From Polytrichum commune (taxonomy: Eukaryota > Streptophyta > Polytrichopsida > Polytrichales > Polytrichaceae): a stretch of 64,000 nucleotides of DNA. Below are positions 1-8,700 of the stretch, piece after piece. The notes below the pieces were generated by a model. It was not told where the DNA came from and did not search any database. It saw only the letters and a list, made by a program, of their open reading frames with translations. How positions within the stretch are numbered: position 1 is the stretch's first letter; every line of letters begins with the position of its first letter. The stretch covers positions 76,339,554 through 76,403,553 of the forward strand of contig OX485803.1 of assembly GCA_950295325.1 (NCBI GenBank). Direction: 5' to 3'. The position numbers and the translations under genes were made by a program.

Positions 1-716
1 GAGCGGACGGGGGGGGGAACGGAGCGGACGGGGTCGGGAACGGGGGCGGACGGGGGGGGGGGAAATTTAAAAAAAAAAAAAAATGGGGCGGACGGGGAAG
101 GGGGGGGAAGGGGGGGGGGAAAAAAAAAAAAAAAACTGGGGCGGACGGGGGAGCAGACGGAGGGGAACGGGGCGTACGGGGTTGGGAACGGAGCGGACGG
201 GGTTGGGAACGGGGGCGGACGGAGGGGGGGGGGGGAATTTTTTTTTAAAAAAAATGGGGCGGACGGGGAAGGGGGGGGGGGAAAACTGGGGCGGACGGGG
301 GGGGGGAACGGGGCGTACGGGGTTGGGAACGGAGCGGACGGGGTCGGGAACGGGGGCGGACGGGAGCGGACGGAGGGGGGGGGAAATTTTGTTTTTTTTT
401 TTAAAATGGGGCGGACGGGGAAGGGGGGGAAGAAGAAGAAAAAAAAAAAAAAAAAAAAAAACTGGGGCGGACGGGGGAGCGGACGGGGGGGAACGGGGCG
501 TACGGGGTTGGGAACGGAGCGGACGGGGTCGGGAACGGGGGCGGACGGGGGGGGGGGAAATTTTTTTTTAAAAAATGGGGCGGACGGGGAAGGGGAAAAA
601 AAAAAAAACCCTGGGGCGGACGGGGGGGAACGGGGCGTACGGGGTTGGGAACGGAGCGGACGGGGTCGGGAACAGGGGCGGACGGGGGAGCGGACGGGCT
701 CTAGTAAATTTTTCCC
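1..716. repeat. G-rich minisatellite with long homopolymers
   Basis: The stretch is built from short units such as GGGGCGGACGGGG and GAACGGGGCGTACGG, joined by runs of G, A and T. A longer unit recurs about four times: ATGGGGCGGACGGGGAAGG begins near 83, 254, 406 and 575 (spacing 171, 152 and 169 bp). Open frames read through it only because stop codons are absent from the G-rich repeat; they give Gly/Arg/Lys-rich products and are not believable genes. Homopolymer lengths differ between units, so true copy lengths may be blurred by sequencing. Confidence 0.85.
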
Positions 717-842
717 CACTTTACCTTTACTTTGCTGACATGTCATCACACGTGGACATTGTAAATCCTACGTGTCCGAATTGGGTTAATGTAATTACAC
801 AAAAAAATCGGTAAAATTCAAGTCCGTCAGGATAAAGACAGC

Positions 843-898
843 ATCCGGCATAATGTCGTGACGGATACGTGTCGTGACGGCACGACATTATGCCGGGA
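843..898. repeat. Perfect 16-bp-stem hairpin
   Basis: The arm CCGGCATAATGTCGTG (845-860) is exactly complementary to CACGACATTATGCCGG (881-896), with a 20-bp loop. The element GTCGTGACGG occurs at 855-864 and 871-880 and in inverted form at 911-920, so the local sequence is a nested foldback. No coding potential is seen. Confidence 0.75.
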
Positions 899-944
899 TT
901 ACCCTCCGTCACGACACAATAGACAACCCTGGTATGGTTTAGGT

Positions 945-1050
945 AGGGCACTCCAAACCATAGATCTTATTAAAGGGGAAATCTTAAAACATTCATATTA
1001 ATGCACACAATAAGGCACTCCAAACCTTAGACCATATGGAAGGGGAAATC
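945..1050. repeat. Direct repeat pair, about 67 bp apart
   Basis: GGCACTCCAAACC is followed about 15 bp later by AGGGGAAATC, at 945-983 and again at 1013-1050. The two copies are similar along their length. No gene is seen between 717 and 1190. Confidence 0.55.
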
Positions 1051-1191
1051 ATGTCTAACTTATATTATTGCAAAAAAAAACATACAAAGTGTGGCATGTA
1101 AAATGCATATCATGCTAACACCACACATCCATTGGATAGTGCGACCCAAAATGTTCTTGCCTATGGCCCAAAACCCTACGCCTACTATGGC

Positions 1192-1536
1192 CTATCTAGC
1201 CTCGGATACTACCTCTTTTTCTTTTGCTTCATTTTCTTTTGTTTTTTTTTCTTTTGCCTCTTTTTCTTTTGCTGCAGCTTCTTTTGCTCGCATTGCTTCA
1301 ACATTCCTGAAAATCTCCGCCCCGCGACTATAGCCATTCTTGGGGTGACCGCCATCCATAACACATTTTGGAGTCCGTCGGCCGCCCGAAATATACGTCG
1401 AAGAATTCGAATACGATGAAGTGGATTGTCTCGCATTTCTGGTCATGGCGTACATACGCTCGAACTCGATGGACGCACTAGACCGCATAGGTTTACGGGT
1501 GGGAGCAACCTGCAACGCGTCAATGCAAGACCACAT
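1192..1536 (-). CDS. Hypothetical Lys/Glu-rich exon
   Basis: This is an open minus-strand frame of 114 codons. The N-terminal half has ordinary composition (Ser/Arg/Tyr rich); the C-terminal third is a charged run of Ala-Lys-Glu units, likely helix or coiled coil. A good splice acceptor (GCGTTGCAG, exon base 1509) lies inside it, so the true exon may start there and belong to the same transcript as the open frame at 1611-2024. I do not recognise a family. The Lys/Glu repeat comes from a CTTTTTCTTTTG microsatellite-like tract, which weakens the case for coding. Confidence 0.25.
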   Translation of the reverse strand: MWSCIDALQVAPTRKPMRSSASIEFERMYAMTRNARQSTSSYSNSSTYISGGRRTPKCVMDGGHPKNGYSRGAEIFRNVEAMRAKEAAAKEKEAKEKKTKENEAKEKEVVSEAR

Positions 1537-1610
1537 GTGTTAGTTTAGGGAGGAAGACCCAAACGTGTCACACGTTCATTTTTTAAGTGCAAAATGATTG
1601 TAATGCGCGG

Positions 1611-2024
1611 TTAACCAGGTTGGGGGGGGGGGTTCACCTTGTCACCGGGGGCGTTCCCGTCGGAGTCGGCGAGGAGGGGCAATGCGTCCCGCAAAGGAAT
1701 AGGAAGGGTTCCACTCTTCGTTGGCCGAGCGTCCATCCGTAGCCGCCGTTGAGGTGTACTACTGCCGCCGGGTGGAGAGGGGGATGTCCGGACGCATTTG
1801 CGATTTATGCCCTTGAGCGGTGACGGGGACGGAGAATGCCGGAAGATTTGCTTGGGTGGGGGGCTATCGACGACGCCGGCGTCAAGAGGCTCCTTGGAGT
1901 AGTCAATGGTCGACGCGGCGTCGTAGACGGTCTCGTAGAAGAAGCTCCCCAAGTCCGACTCGCTGACGATGTCAATCGAGGGCTCCAAACGCTGGCGCAA
2001 AAAATGAAACGAAACAAAACCCAA
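1611..2024 (-). CDS. Hypothetical Pro/Ser-rich exon
   Basis: A 137-codon minus-strand open frame, GC-rich like the neighbouring coding exons. The first 45 residues are of mixed composition (containing the segment ESDLGSFFYETVYDAA), and the rest is rich in Pro, Ser and Arg, which suggests a disordered tail. It lies just downstream, on the same strand, of the phosphatase-like exon ending at 2161 and could be a separate small gene or another exon. No family is recognised and no start can be chosen with confidence. Confidence 0.3.
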   Translation of the reverse strand: MGFVSFHFLRQRLEPSIDIVSESDLGSFFYETVYDAASTIDYSKEPLDAGVVDSPPPKQIFRHSPSPSPLKGINRKCVRTSPSPPGGSSTPQRRLRMDARPTKSGTLPIPLRDALPLLADSDGNAPGDKVNPPPQPG

Positions 2025-2102
2025 GGGAGGAGGGTTTGCTAGAGCGCGTGAAAATCAAGATACATATGAAGCATATATTACACAAAATGAACGGGCGCGT
2101 GC

Positions 2103-2153
2103 GCACACACACACACACACACATACATACATACATACACATACAAACACACG
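2103..2153. repeat. AC / ATAC microsatellite
   Basis: A run of about ten AC units is followed by four ATAC units and further AC-rich sequence, directly downstream of the phosphatase-like exon. Confidence 0.9.
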
Positions 2154-2160
2154 TAGTGTC

Positions 2161-3012
2161 TCAAATGAGCTTGTTAAATTTCGCGTGAGATAACAACTCT
2201 CTGTACAAATGGTCTCGTGGATCCAAGTATCTCTCGCCTATCGGATTGTTCCTAACAAAATTGTTTACGGGCAGTCCGCTTCCGCAGAGCGCCTGGAGGT
2301 ATTTACCAAGGTCTAACAAAAATCGGTCCCGGACCTTCTCGACCGTCCAGGTAGGGCAAACTATGAGGTTGGCCGTCGGGTTCAACATGTTCTTTGCGGC
2401 GCTGTCGTCCACCATGAGCGTGTTCTCGCGGGTGGGACGGACGTCGTAGGGGACGCCTATCAAGGACGGCCGCTGGTCCCAAAAAATGGGCTTCAAGACC
2501 TTGAGGTATTGGGGGGAAGCGGGGTTGTTTGGTTTTTTGACGACTTTGCCGTCCGGTGTGTACAATATTCTACAGGCTTCCTGTGCTAGGACCATGCACG
2601 GGGGCTCGATGCCCTTGAAGATGAACTCCACGACGGCATTGGTGTTCTCGGCCGTCATGGAGCTCCAAACGACCACCCACCATCGTTGTTGGGCCATCTG
2701 GAGGAAGGTCCGAAGCCACGGGCGGAGGTGAACTAGCTTGCTCTTTATGAACGTGGGCGGCCCGTCGTAATTCGCGTCCTCGGGCTTGCAAAAGGGCACC
2801 GTGGGGGTCCTCGGGCAATGAACGCATTGGACGAGGACCCCGTTCAGGTCTAACACCAGGAATCGTTTCTTCGGCCGCGGGGGCGGGGCGGGTAAAATCG
2901 GGGGCGCCGCCGCGCTGCCCTCTTTGCTCCTTGGAGAAGAGCGTCGGGGAGCCGCTACGCTATGCTCCGAGCCCTGCGGATACGATCGAGAGAAAACGGT
3001 GGGCGACTTATG
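2161..3012 (-). CDS. FCP1/NLI-interacting-factor-like HAD phosphatase exon
   Basis: The frame is open from 3012 to the stop at 2161 and contains the FCP1-like HAD motifs in order. Motif I is FLVLDLNGVLVQ, with the nucleophile-type Asp followed by Asn where the usual D-x-D has its second Asp. Motif II is VVVWSS. A Lys follows in LKPIFWDQRPS, and motif III is TLMVDDSAAKN. Plant FCP1-like proteins with a DxNG motif I are known, so the Asn does not by itself make the protein dead. The motif I segment sits about 50 codons into the open frame and no ATG precedes it, so this is probably an internal or last exon; a Pro-rich linker comes before the domain. It follows the DGQH-type gene on the same strand. 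Whether it belongs to that gene or to its own is unresolved. Confidence 0.65.
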   Translation of the reverse strand, partial: HKSPTVFSRSYPQGSEHSVAAPRRSSPRSKEGSAAAPPILPAPPPRPKKRFLVLDLNGVLVQCVHCPRTPTVPFCKPEDANYDGPPTFIKSKLVHLRPWLRTFLQMAQQRWWVVVWSSMTAENTNAVVEFIFKGIEPPCMVLAQEACRILYTPDGKVVKKPNNPASPQYLKVLKPIFWDQRPSLIGVPYDVRPTRENTLMVDDSAAKNMLNPTANLIVCPTWTVEKVRDRFLLDLGKYLQALCGSGLPVNNFVRNNPIGERYLDPRDHLYRELLSHAKFNKLI

Positions 3013-3447
3013 TCATGCTATGTCCAAACGAAGCATTTAAAGAAACGAGTGTTCTCGGTGCAAACACAAAACCATTTGATTCATTTTTGGAGGGGGTGCA
3101 ACAAGGGATACAAGAGAGGCAAGAGCATACAACATACATTCAAACACAAGATACAAGTATATAGGAGTAAAAAATGGCGATTATATTGTATACAATGCTC
3201 TATGTACATCTTGATTGGGGGGAGCCGCGTTGAACGATGCGTTCAAACTAGCCTACTTCTACATCTAGCAAAAATTGAAGAGACGGGCTGCCGTGATGAA
3301 AACTTCGTCGCAAGCCGGGGGGTATGTGGACGAACGAATGGTCGGGGGGATGTGGCGAAGGGCGCGAGTGCCGGGGGGGGGGCGACATGTGCGTGAGTTT
3401 AGGGTAGCTAGGGGACACGACCAAGGCAAGAAGACAAAGACCCAGGG
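3013..3447. other. Stretch with no supported gene
   Basis: No convincing exon or conserved motif is seen. The upstream splice site for the phosphatase-like exon should lie here or in the next kilobase, but I could not choose one. Confidence 0.4.
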
Positions 3448-3449
3448 AG

Positions 3450-3842
3450 TTTGGGTCGACCGACCCAAACTGAGTGGGGTCAGTGCATTACCTCGCCTTG
3501 GTCGTGCCTCGACGACGTTGATGCCGGCATCGCGTGCGTTGCCCCACCTCTGTCACCGCCGCCTCCGACGACGACGTCAGCCGCAACCTGCTCCTGCAAA
3601 GGCTGACTGTCAGGCCTTTGTCCCAACCCAACCTCCGCATGCGCATCATGCATTGGTTCATCGACTGGGTTAGGAGTAGAGGTATCACCAGGCCCTTGCG
3701 GGCCTTCAACGTCTAACATGGGCTCGTCCACCGGGGTCTGGTCGGGGACGGGGTTTGGGTCGGCCGACCCAAACCCTGCTGGTTGGCGAACGTCGCTCTG
3801 GGACGCTGCAACGTCGGCACTGTTTGGGTCGGACGACCTAAA
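3450..3842. repeat. Three dispersed copies of the 20-bp palindrome
   Basis: Copies of TTTGGGTCG-NN-CGACCCAAA lie at 3450-3469 (centre AC), 3754-3773 (centre GC) and 3823-3842 (centre GA, right arm CGACCTAAA). The last two sit inside the open minus-strand frame at 3480-3956. The mutated right arm of the third supplies, on the minus strand, the TAG stop of the frame running down from 4917. Confidence 0.85.
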
Positions 3843-3956
3843 CATGTGGGGGTCGTCCCGCTGGTGTTGTGGGGGCGAGAGGATGGGAGGCCGGAGCGGC
3901 GGGGGTGCCAACGGGCTGGAAGCTCCGGGGACGCGCCAAAGGTTGGGGTCGTCCAC
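3480..3956 (-). CDS. Open frame with repeated VDEPM, possibly a C-terminal exon
   Basis: A 158-codon frame overlapping the end of the exon at 3838-4917 in a different frame. It reads as a Pro-rich start, two palindrome copies translated as RSSDPN and GSADPN, two similar acidic segments around TPVDEPMLDVEGP and PNPVDEPMHDAHAEV, and a Gly-rich tail. The internal repetition and acidic bias look protein-like, so it may be the true C-terminal coding part, reached by an intron or by a frameshift near 3950. I could not settle which frame is used. Function unknown. Confidence 0.3.
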   Translation of the reverse strand: MDDPNLWRVPGASSPLAPPPLRPPILSPPQHQRDDPHMFRSSDPNSADVAASQSDVRQPAGFGSADPNPVPDQTPVDEPMLDVEGPQGPGDTSTPNPVDEPMHDAHAEVGLGQRPDSQPLQEQVAADVVVGGGGDRGGATHAMPASTSSRHDQGEVMH

Positions 3957-4917
3957 CTGCTGGACGGGCGTGCGGCTGCAGCAAGTGCGCGAAGCTGAAG
4001 GACTGCTGCGGCGCCGGCCGCGGGCGGATATCCTGTGGAGGGAAGCCTGCAGGCAAGTGAGGGAATGAACTCGGGGGAGCCATCACCAATCCCTGCGCCA
4101 GCATGCCCTGGATCACTTGCGTGATTAGGTCCGCTTGGGACGGAGGTGGGGCCATCGCCCTTTGCCGCTCCTGCTCCAACAGGAGAGCCCTCAACTCCGC
4201 GACTTCGTTGCGGACCGAGGGCTCCTCGGCGGCGGCCTTTTGCAATCGGACGTGTTGCTCCTCGTCCCGGAGCATCTTCGCGTTGGCCTCCTCCACGGTG
4301 AGGACCTCGGGTTTCACCCTCACCATCCCGGCGAACGCTGTGGGGGAGGCAGGATCCGACCTCAGCCTCTTCGCGAGCTCCATGTTGTCCTCGTCCTCGG
4401 AGCTTATGGCGATCGTCTCCTCCACCGCATAGTCGCTGTATAATTTCTTCCCCTTCAGCATTCGCCGCTCCCTGAAGGTGGCCGTCGCGTCCCTCGAATA
4501 CATGTCCTTCGCGTCGGCCACCGTGAGGACGGGCACTAGCTTGCTCTGCGGCGTGGCAGCTCGCATGGCCTTCTTCCGCTGAGGGGCCTCGGATTCTTGA
4601 GTGAATCCTGTTGCCCCTTCCTCCACCTCCCCCTCCACTTTCTCTGCTTCCTCCTCCTCCTCCTCTTCCTCCCCCTCCTCCGCAACCTCGCCACCTACTC
4701 CCATAGAGGGATTGCCCGGATGCAACCCGATGAGCGGCTCTGGCAATTGAATGGGGGCCCGCATGGCGAATTCCCCCGGGTTGATTCGCCTCGCCATATC
4801 CAAAGGATTCTCGCCCCCCTCGACGATCTCTTCGACGTAGGATCCGGGTATCCAGTCGAGGATGTCCATTCTCTTCGCCAGTGCCTTCTGGGTCCTGTAG
4901 AATTGAACATCGGTATC
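3838..4917 (-). CDS. Third exon of the DGQH-type gene (acidic and Gln/Pro-rich C-terminal part)
   Basis: The acceptor GTGGAG|GATACC at 4917/4918 restores phase 0 after the preceding exon, which ends at 5157. The frame then stays open for 359 codons. It starts with DTDVQFYRTQKALAKRMDI, passes an almost pure Glu run (about residues 70-85 of the exon), a segment with ISSEDEDNMELAKRLRSD, a probable coiled coil around EVAELRALLLEQERQR, and a Pro-rich end. The stop TAG (3840-3838) lies in a mutated palindrome copy, so the real end could be elsewhere. An overlapping 475-codon frame in another phase is Gly/Arg-rich and looks like a composition artefact. I do not recognise the domain. Confidence 0.5.
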   Translation of the reverse strand, partial: DTDVQFYRTQKALAKRMDILDWIPGSYVEEIVEGGENPLDMARRINPGEFAMRAPIQLPEPLIGLHPGNPSMGVGGEVAEEGEEEEEEEEAEKVEGEVEEGATGFTQESEAPQRKKAMRAATPQSKLVPVLTVADAKDMYSRDATATFRERRMLKGKKLYSDYAVEETIAISSEDEDNMELAKRLRSDPASPTAFAGMVRVKPEVLTVEEANAKMLRDEEQHVRLQKAAAEEPSVRNEVAELRALLLEQERQRAMAPPPSQADLITQVIQGMLAQGLVMAPPSSFPHLPAGFPPQDIRPRPAPQQSFSFAHLLQPHARPAGGRPQPLARPRSFQPVGTPAAPASHPLAPTTPAGRPPHV

Positions 4918-5031
4918 CTCCACATAGGAGTAGATGTTCAACCCAGACATATGCACAATCCAAATCAATAGTATTAGTATCACCAATGAAGAATAAGGAA
5001 AAATGACACCCAAAAAAACAATAATAGTTAG

Positions 5032-5122
5032 TTTGGGTCGCTCGACCCAAACTGTGCATGCCCATAGTTTGGGTCGATCGATCCAAACTGTGCATGCTGT
5101 AGTTTGGGTCGCTCGACCCAAA
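5032..5122. repeat. Three palindrome copies in an intron
   Basis: Copies at 5032-5051 (centre CT), 5068-5087 (centre AT, right arm CGATCCAAA) and 5103-5122 (centre CT) are spaced about 36 bp apart. They lie within the 239-bp intron (4918-5156) of the minus-strand gene. GTGCATGC-type sequence is repeated between them. Confidence 0.85.
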
Positions 5123-5156
5123 CCAGGCATATACATCCACGAGGTTAGTTTCTTAC

Positions 5157-6485
5157 CATTGCTGCAAAAACCGGTTTGGAGCCCCCGAAGACGTTGAAGA
5201 TGAAGTCCCCCCTCTTCATGAGGGTCCTCATCATCCGCAGGTAAAAATCCATCCGCAGCTCATCCGCGGGGTAGTTGGCGTACTTCGCCTCGTCGTACAA
5301 GCTTCTGCTGGTGCCCAACCCTTCTGGGACTTGGAAAAGCTTTTCCATCCGGGCTATAAGATGGTTTGGCACCTTCAGCAGCTCAGCTTTGTACACGAAG
5401 TACAAACACAGCACACAGACTATCTTCGTCTTCTTGTATTTCAATGAGCTGTACGCCCCCTCCGCCGGTGCAGCAACGTAATGAGATTTTGAGACGGCGT
5501 ACTCTGGTTGCAATTTACGCACGATCTCGTACACCTGCTCCGCCCTCCTGTCCTCGACAATCCACAACCAGACGTCGACCTCCCTGAATTTGGGGCTGGC
5601 GTAGTCCACGAACTTGGTGAAGAACGGCTCGTAAAACGGGGTGCTCATTGTCCCCTCGAATGACGCTCCAGGAATGTTCCTGAAGTCTATCATTCCGAAA
5701 GGGAAGCGGTCCCCGGCTGCAGTCCTGATCGCCTTCTTGGCATCAGAGCCCGGCCAACCTTGGATCTTTAGAGGCTCGAGGGAGACCAAGTTGAAGTAGG
5801 CGTCGCCCTCGAAGCTGACGATCTTCTTCTCCTTTATAAAGTTGGAGAAGGCACGCGCGGAGTGTTCGGGAAGCGCCCGGTTCCTCCCCTTCACGAACTT
5901 GGACCTGAGGAAGTCGTCTCCCGCCTCCCTCATGAGTGCCGCCATGGACGCACTGGTGAACTTGTACTCGGCTTTGAATGCCCTCCAGTGCGCCTCGTCA
6001 ACCTCTCCGTCCACGATGAGCTTCTTCTCGGGCACCAGCTTGTGCAGCTCTTGGACGATGGTCGTCTTCTTCTTCCTGTTCTCCGTCCATTCCTTCAAGG
6101 TGTAGCATGAAGGGACGAAGATCTTAGGCTTCGTGAAGACGATCTTCGGGTGAACCCAGCATCTCTTCGCCGTCGGCTGCATGTGGAGGATGTGGGACGC
6201 CGCCTTTCCCACCTCTGTCTCCGAGAGACCTTGAAGAACTCTGAAGAACTCCCTCACCAGTGGCTTCATTTGCTTGAAGCGCGTAGTCTGGTTGTATAGA
6301 ATGCCGGTGTCGGGATCGATGAGGCCTTCCGTCTCGTGTTTTTCGAAGACAGTCTTCCATTTTGTCCACACGGAGTCGGACGCTGTGATCAAGTAGATTT
6401 CTCCTCTTAGCTCGTTATATTTTTTTTTCTTGTGGCTAGCATTGTCAATAGAGGAGAATTTATTGATCATCTGGTATTTGAAGTC
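5157..6485 (-). CDS. Second exon of the DGQH-type gene; possible methyltransferase-like tail
   Basis: The acceptor TGTACAG|GACTTC (6485) and donor ATG|GTAAGA (5157) enclose exactly 443 codons in phase 0 at both ends, so it joins cleanly to the exon ending at 6917. The exon has ordinary amino-acid composition and high GC, as expected of real coding sequence. The second half contains GMIDFRNIPGASFEG and then a FYEPFF...VDVWLWIVEDRR segment. Together these faintly recall the downstream part of an adenine-type DNA methyltransferase, where a strand ending in a short hydrophobic motif follows a catalytic loop; a clear DPPY or NPPY motif is not seen. That reading is an inference at low confidence. 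No other domain is recognised. Confidence 0.55.
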
Positions 6486-6545
6486 CTGTACATGAAGTCA
6501 AGAACATATGTTAGAGAACATATCATGAAAAAAATGGAACAGCAG

Positions 6546-6907
6546 TTTGGGTCGATCGACCCAAACTTTAAATCTGATGAAGACTATAAGACAATCCAGG
6601 AGTTTGGGTCGATCGACCCAAACTTTAAATCTCATGAAGACTATAAGACAATCCAGGAGTTTGGGTCGATCGAGCCAAACTTTAAATCTCATGAAGACTA
6701 TAAGACAATCCAAGAGTTTGGGTCGATCGACCCAAACTTTAAATCTGGTGAAGACTATAAGACAATCCAAGAGTTTGGATCGATCGACCCAAACTTTAAA
6801 TCTGGTGAAGACTATAAGACAATCCAAGAGTTTGGGTCGATCGACCCAAATTACAAAACTTGCGAAGAAAATAAAACAATACAAGAGTTTGGGTCGATCG
6901 ACCCAAA
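6546..6907. repeat. 57-bp tandem array x7, each unit carrying the palindrome
   Basis: Palindrome copies start at 6546, 6603, 6660, 6717, 6774, 6831 and 6888, an exact 57-bp period, all with centre AT. One copy has CGAGCCAAA and one TTTGGATCG. The inter-palindrome part is close to CTTTAAATCTCATGAAGACT plus AGACAATCC. The array fills most of the 431-bp intron 6486-6916 and starts about 10 bp after the minus-strand 5' splice site. Because 57 is divisible by three, several frames stay open through it (GSIDPNFKS-type repeats), but it reads as intron, not exon. Confidence 0.9.
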
Positions 6908-6916
6908 CCTACTCAC

Positions 6917-8242
6917 CTCCCATTTTGGGTTCTTGTCTTTTGCATTCTCCCTTTCCTTGGGAGGCCTACCATAGAACTCCCACACATCCCTCGAGGCCAT
7001 TATATTCCTAATCCAGGATGCCTGATACGCCCTCTTTTTATTCCCCATGTTGAAAAACCTGGAGATGTCACTGAGGACGGTCTCGTTGTCCGACCAAACC
7101 ACCAGTGCCTTCCATACCTTCAGCTTCTCCTTCTGGTTGTTGGGGTCATCCCATTCAGTCATCAGCTGGATTTTTTTGGAGGCCTCGACACTGTGCTGGC
7201 CGTCAATCAGCCAAAAATCTCCTTTAGAAATCGCCGGCCACATATCAGCCGTAGGCATTCTTTTTAGCCCCTGGGGCATCACGACAATTGTCTGCCTGTC
7301 GTCCTTGAACTGCCCGCCCAAGATTTGAGCGACCATCCAGTCGACATAGGCATCCTCCTTGGCTCGGACACACTTTTCAGGTGGCGCAAGGTGGCATTGT
7401 GTAATGTTCACCTCGAACTTGAAGTCCCTGCCCATGAAGAAGCAATGGAGGCATTTCGTCTCAAAATTGTCGTTGATTTTTTGAATTTCCCCAGCATCAA
7501 CCTCTTGGCCAGGCTTGGGCATCCGCAACTCTGGCGAAACTGGCTCGGTGGTCATGACTGATGACTCCCTTGCCCTTTTCGACGGGGTCGTCTGCCGGCT
7601 TCCTGAAGGCGTTGGCGTCTCGCTGTCAGCCGGAGTCGAGGTAGTGCTCGTTCTCCTAGAATCTGCCGGAACCGCCAGCGGAATCCTCACAGATTGGGGT
7701 CTGGAGGAACCTGCTCCTTCTTCTGTCTTGGCCTTCCGCCTGACAGGTTGTTGCGTTTTTGGTTTGCTTTGCAACGCCTTATTCAAAACCGTGATCGTTT
7801 GTTTCAGTTTTGTGAACCTGCTAGCGACCTTGGTGTTCGATACAGTGCCATCTATGAAGATGGTCTCCGGTTTTATGGTGTCCGGGTCAACGCACGTCTC
7901 CTTGGCGTATAGGGGGTCGAAAGCCTCGGAGAATTGGTGCATGAACATATGCACGTTCTGCACGGCGGAGTTCTCTAGAATAACGTCCACGTGCTCCCCG
8001 AGAGCTTAGACGGAAGCAACCTCCCATCCCGTCAGCGTTGCCCAGGTGTGTTGCTCGTGGGTCCCCACTTTCACCACGAACAAGAGCTTGTACTGGGAGG
8101 CTTTCACAACCTGAACGGACCACGCAAGAACGATCCCATCCTTTGGGACGTATGAATCGTCCTGTGGAGTTTCGTACTCCTCCCAAAGGTGGTCTGGGGC
8201 GAGCATGAACCACCTCTCTCCAGGTCTCTTTTTAGTGGCCAT
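6917..8242 (-). CDS. First recognisable exon of the DGQH/ParB-like gene, broken by an in-frame TAA
   Basis: The ATG at 8242-8240 directly follows an acceptor-like TTACAG, and 442 codons lead in phase to the donor GAG|GTGAGT at 6917. Codon 79 is TAA (8008-8006), and the same frame continues open on both sides of it. Before the stop lies a compact segment (KRPGERWFMLAPDHLWEEY). After it come a Ser/Thr/Pro-rich linker, then a domain with CLHCFFMGRDFKFEV, IVVMPQG and GDFWLIDGQHSVEASKKIQ. The last resembles the ParB/sulfiredoxin-like signature (L-x-DGxHRxxAA), with Ser replacing the usual Arg. Members of that fold bind or cut nucleic acid or act on peptides; the substrate here is unknown. Either the gene is decayed, or translation starts downstream of the stop, or there is a sequence error. 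Confidence 0.55.
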
Positions 8243-8269
8243 CTGTAAGTCCAGAAACAAAATTGTTAG

Positions 8270-8655
8270 TTTAGGTCGATCGACCCAAAGTTTCTCGAAC
8301 TTGGATTGAACATCAGTGCGAATTGAAGGGTGCTCTACTGGCCATCATGAATAGGTTTGGGTCGACCGACCCAAACCCAAGCCTCGAATAGCCTAATCGT
8401 ATATGAATTATTGGTAGAGTTAGGGTCTTAAGAATATGAATATATTGAATATTGTGTAGTGGTCAAATTATCCAACAAGAGAGCAATTTTTGGTGACCTT
8501 CTAGGGCCGCGCTGGACGTATGTGGACATGCCAACAAATATCAGACGATTTCAAATTATAGCCATTTGAATATAATTTCTTGTTGATGGTGGGAAGGATG
8601 TTTATTTTGGGATATTGGATTTGTAGGTTGCTGAGTTTGGGTCGCTCGACCCAAA
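8270..8655. repeat. Three palindrome copies upstream of the minus-strand gene
   Basis: Copies lie at 8270-8289 (TTTAGGTCG left arm, centre AT), 8356-8375 (centre AC) and 8636-8655 (centre CT). The first is about 28 bp upstream of the ATG at 8242, in the probable 5' intron. Confidence 0.85.
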
Positions 8656-8700
8656 CTAGTTGCCCAGTTAATTCTTTATGGGTTTGGGGTTTAATATAGA

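Noticed and set aside
83-738. Gly/Arg-rich open frames in the first 740 bp
   Set aside because: They exist because the G-rich repeat lacks stop codons; composition and periodicity show no protein constraint.
3713-5140. 475-codon minus-strand Gly/Arg-rich frame
   Set aside because: It overlaps the phase-consistent exon in another frame; its Gly runs are the shifted reading of the Glu-codon run.
6432-7011. Frames encoding repeated GSIDPNFKS or GRSTQTLNL units
   Set aside because: The 57-bp period keeps frames open in several phases on both strands; the array lies between good splice sites and reads as intron.
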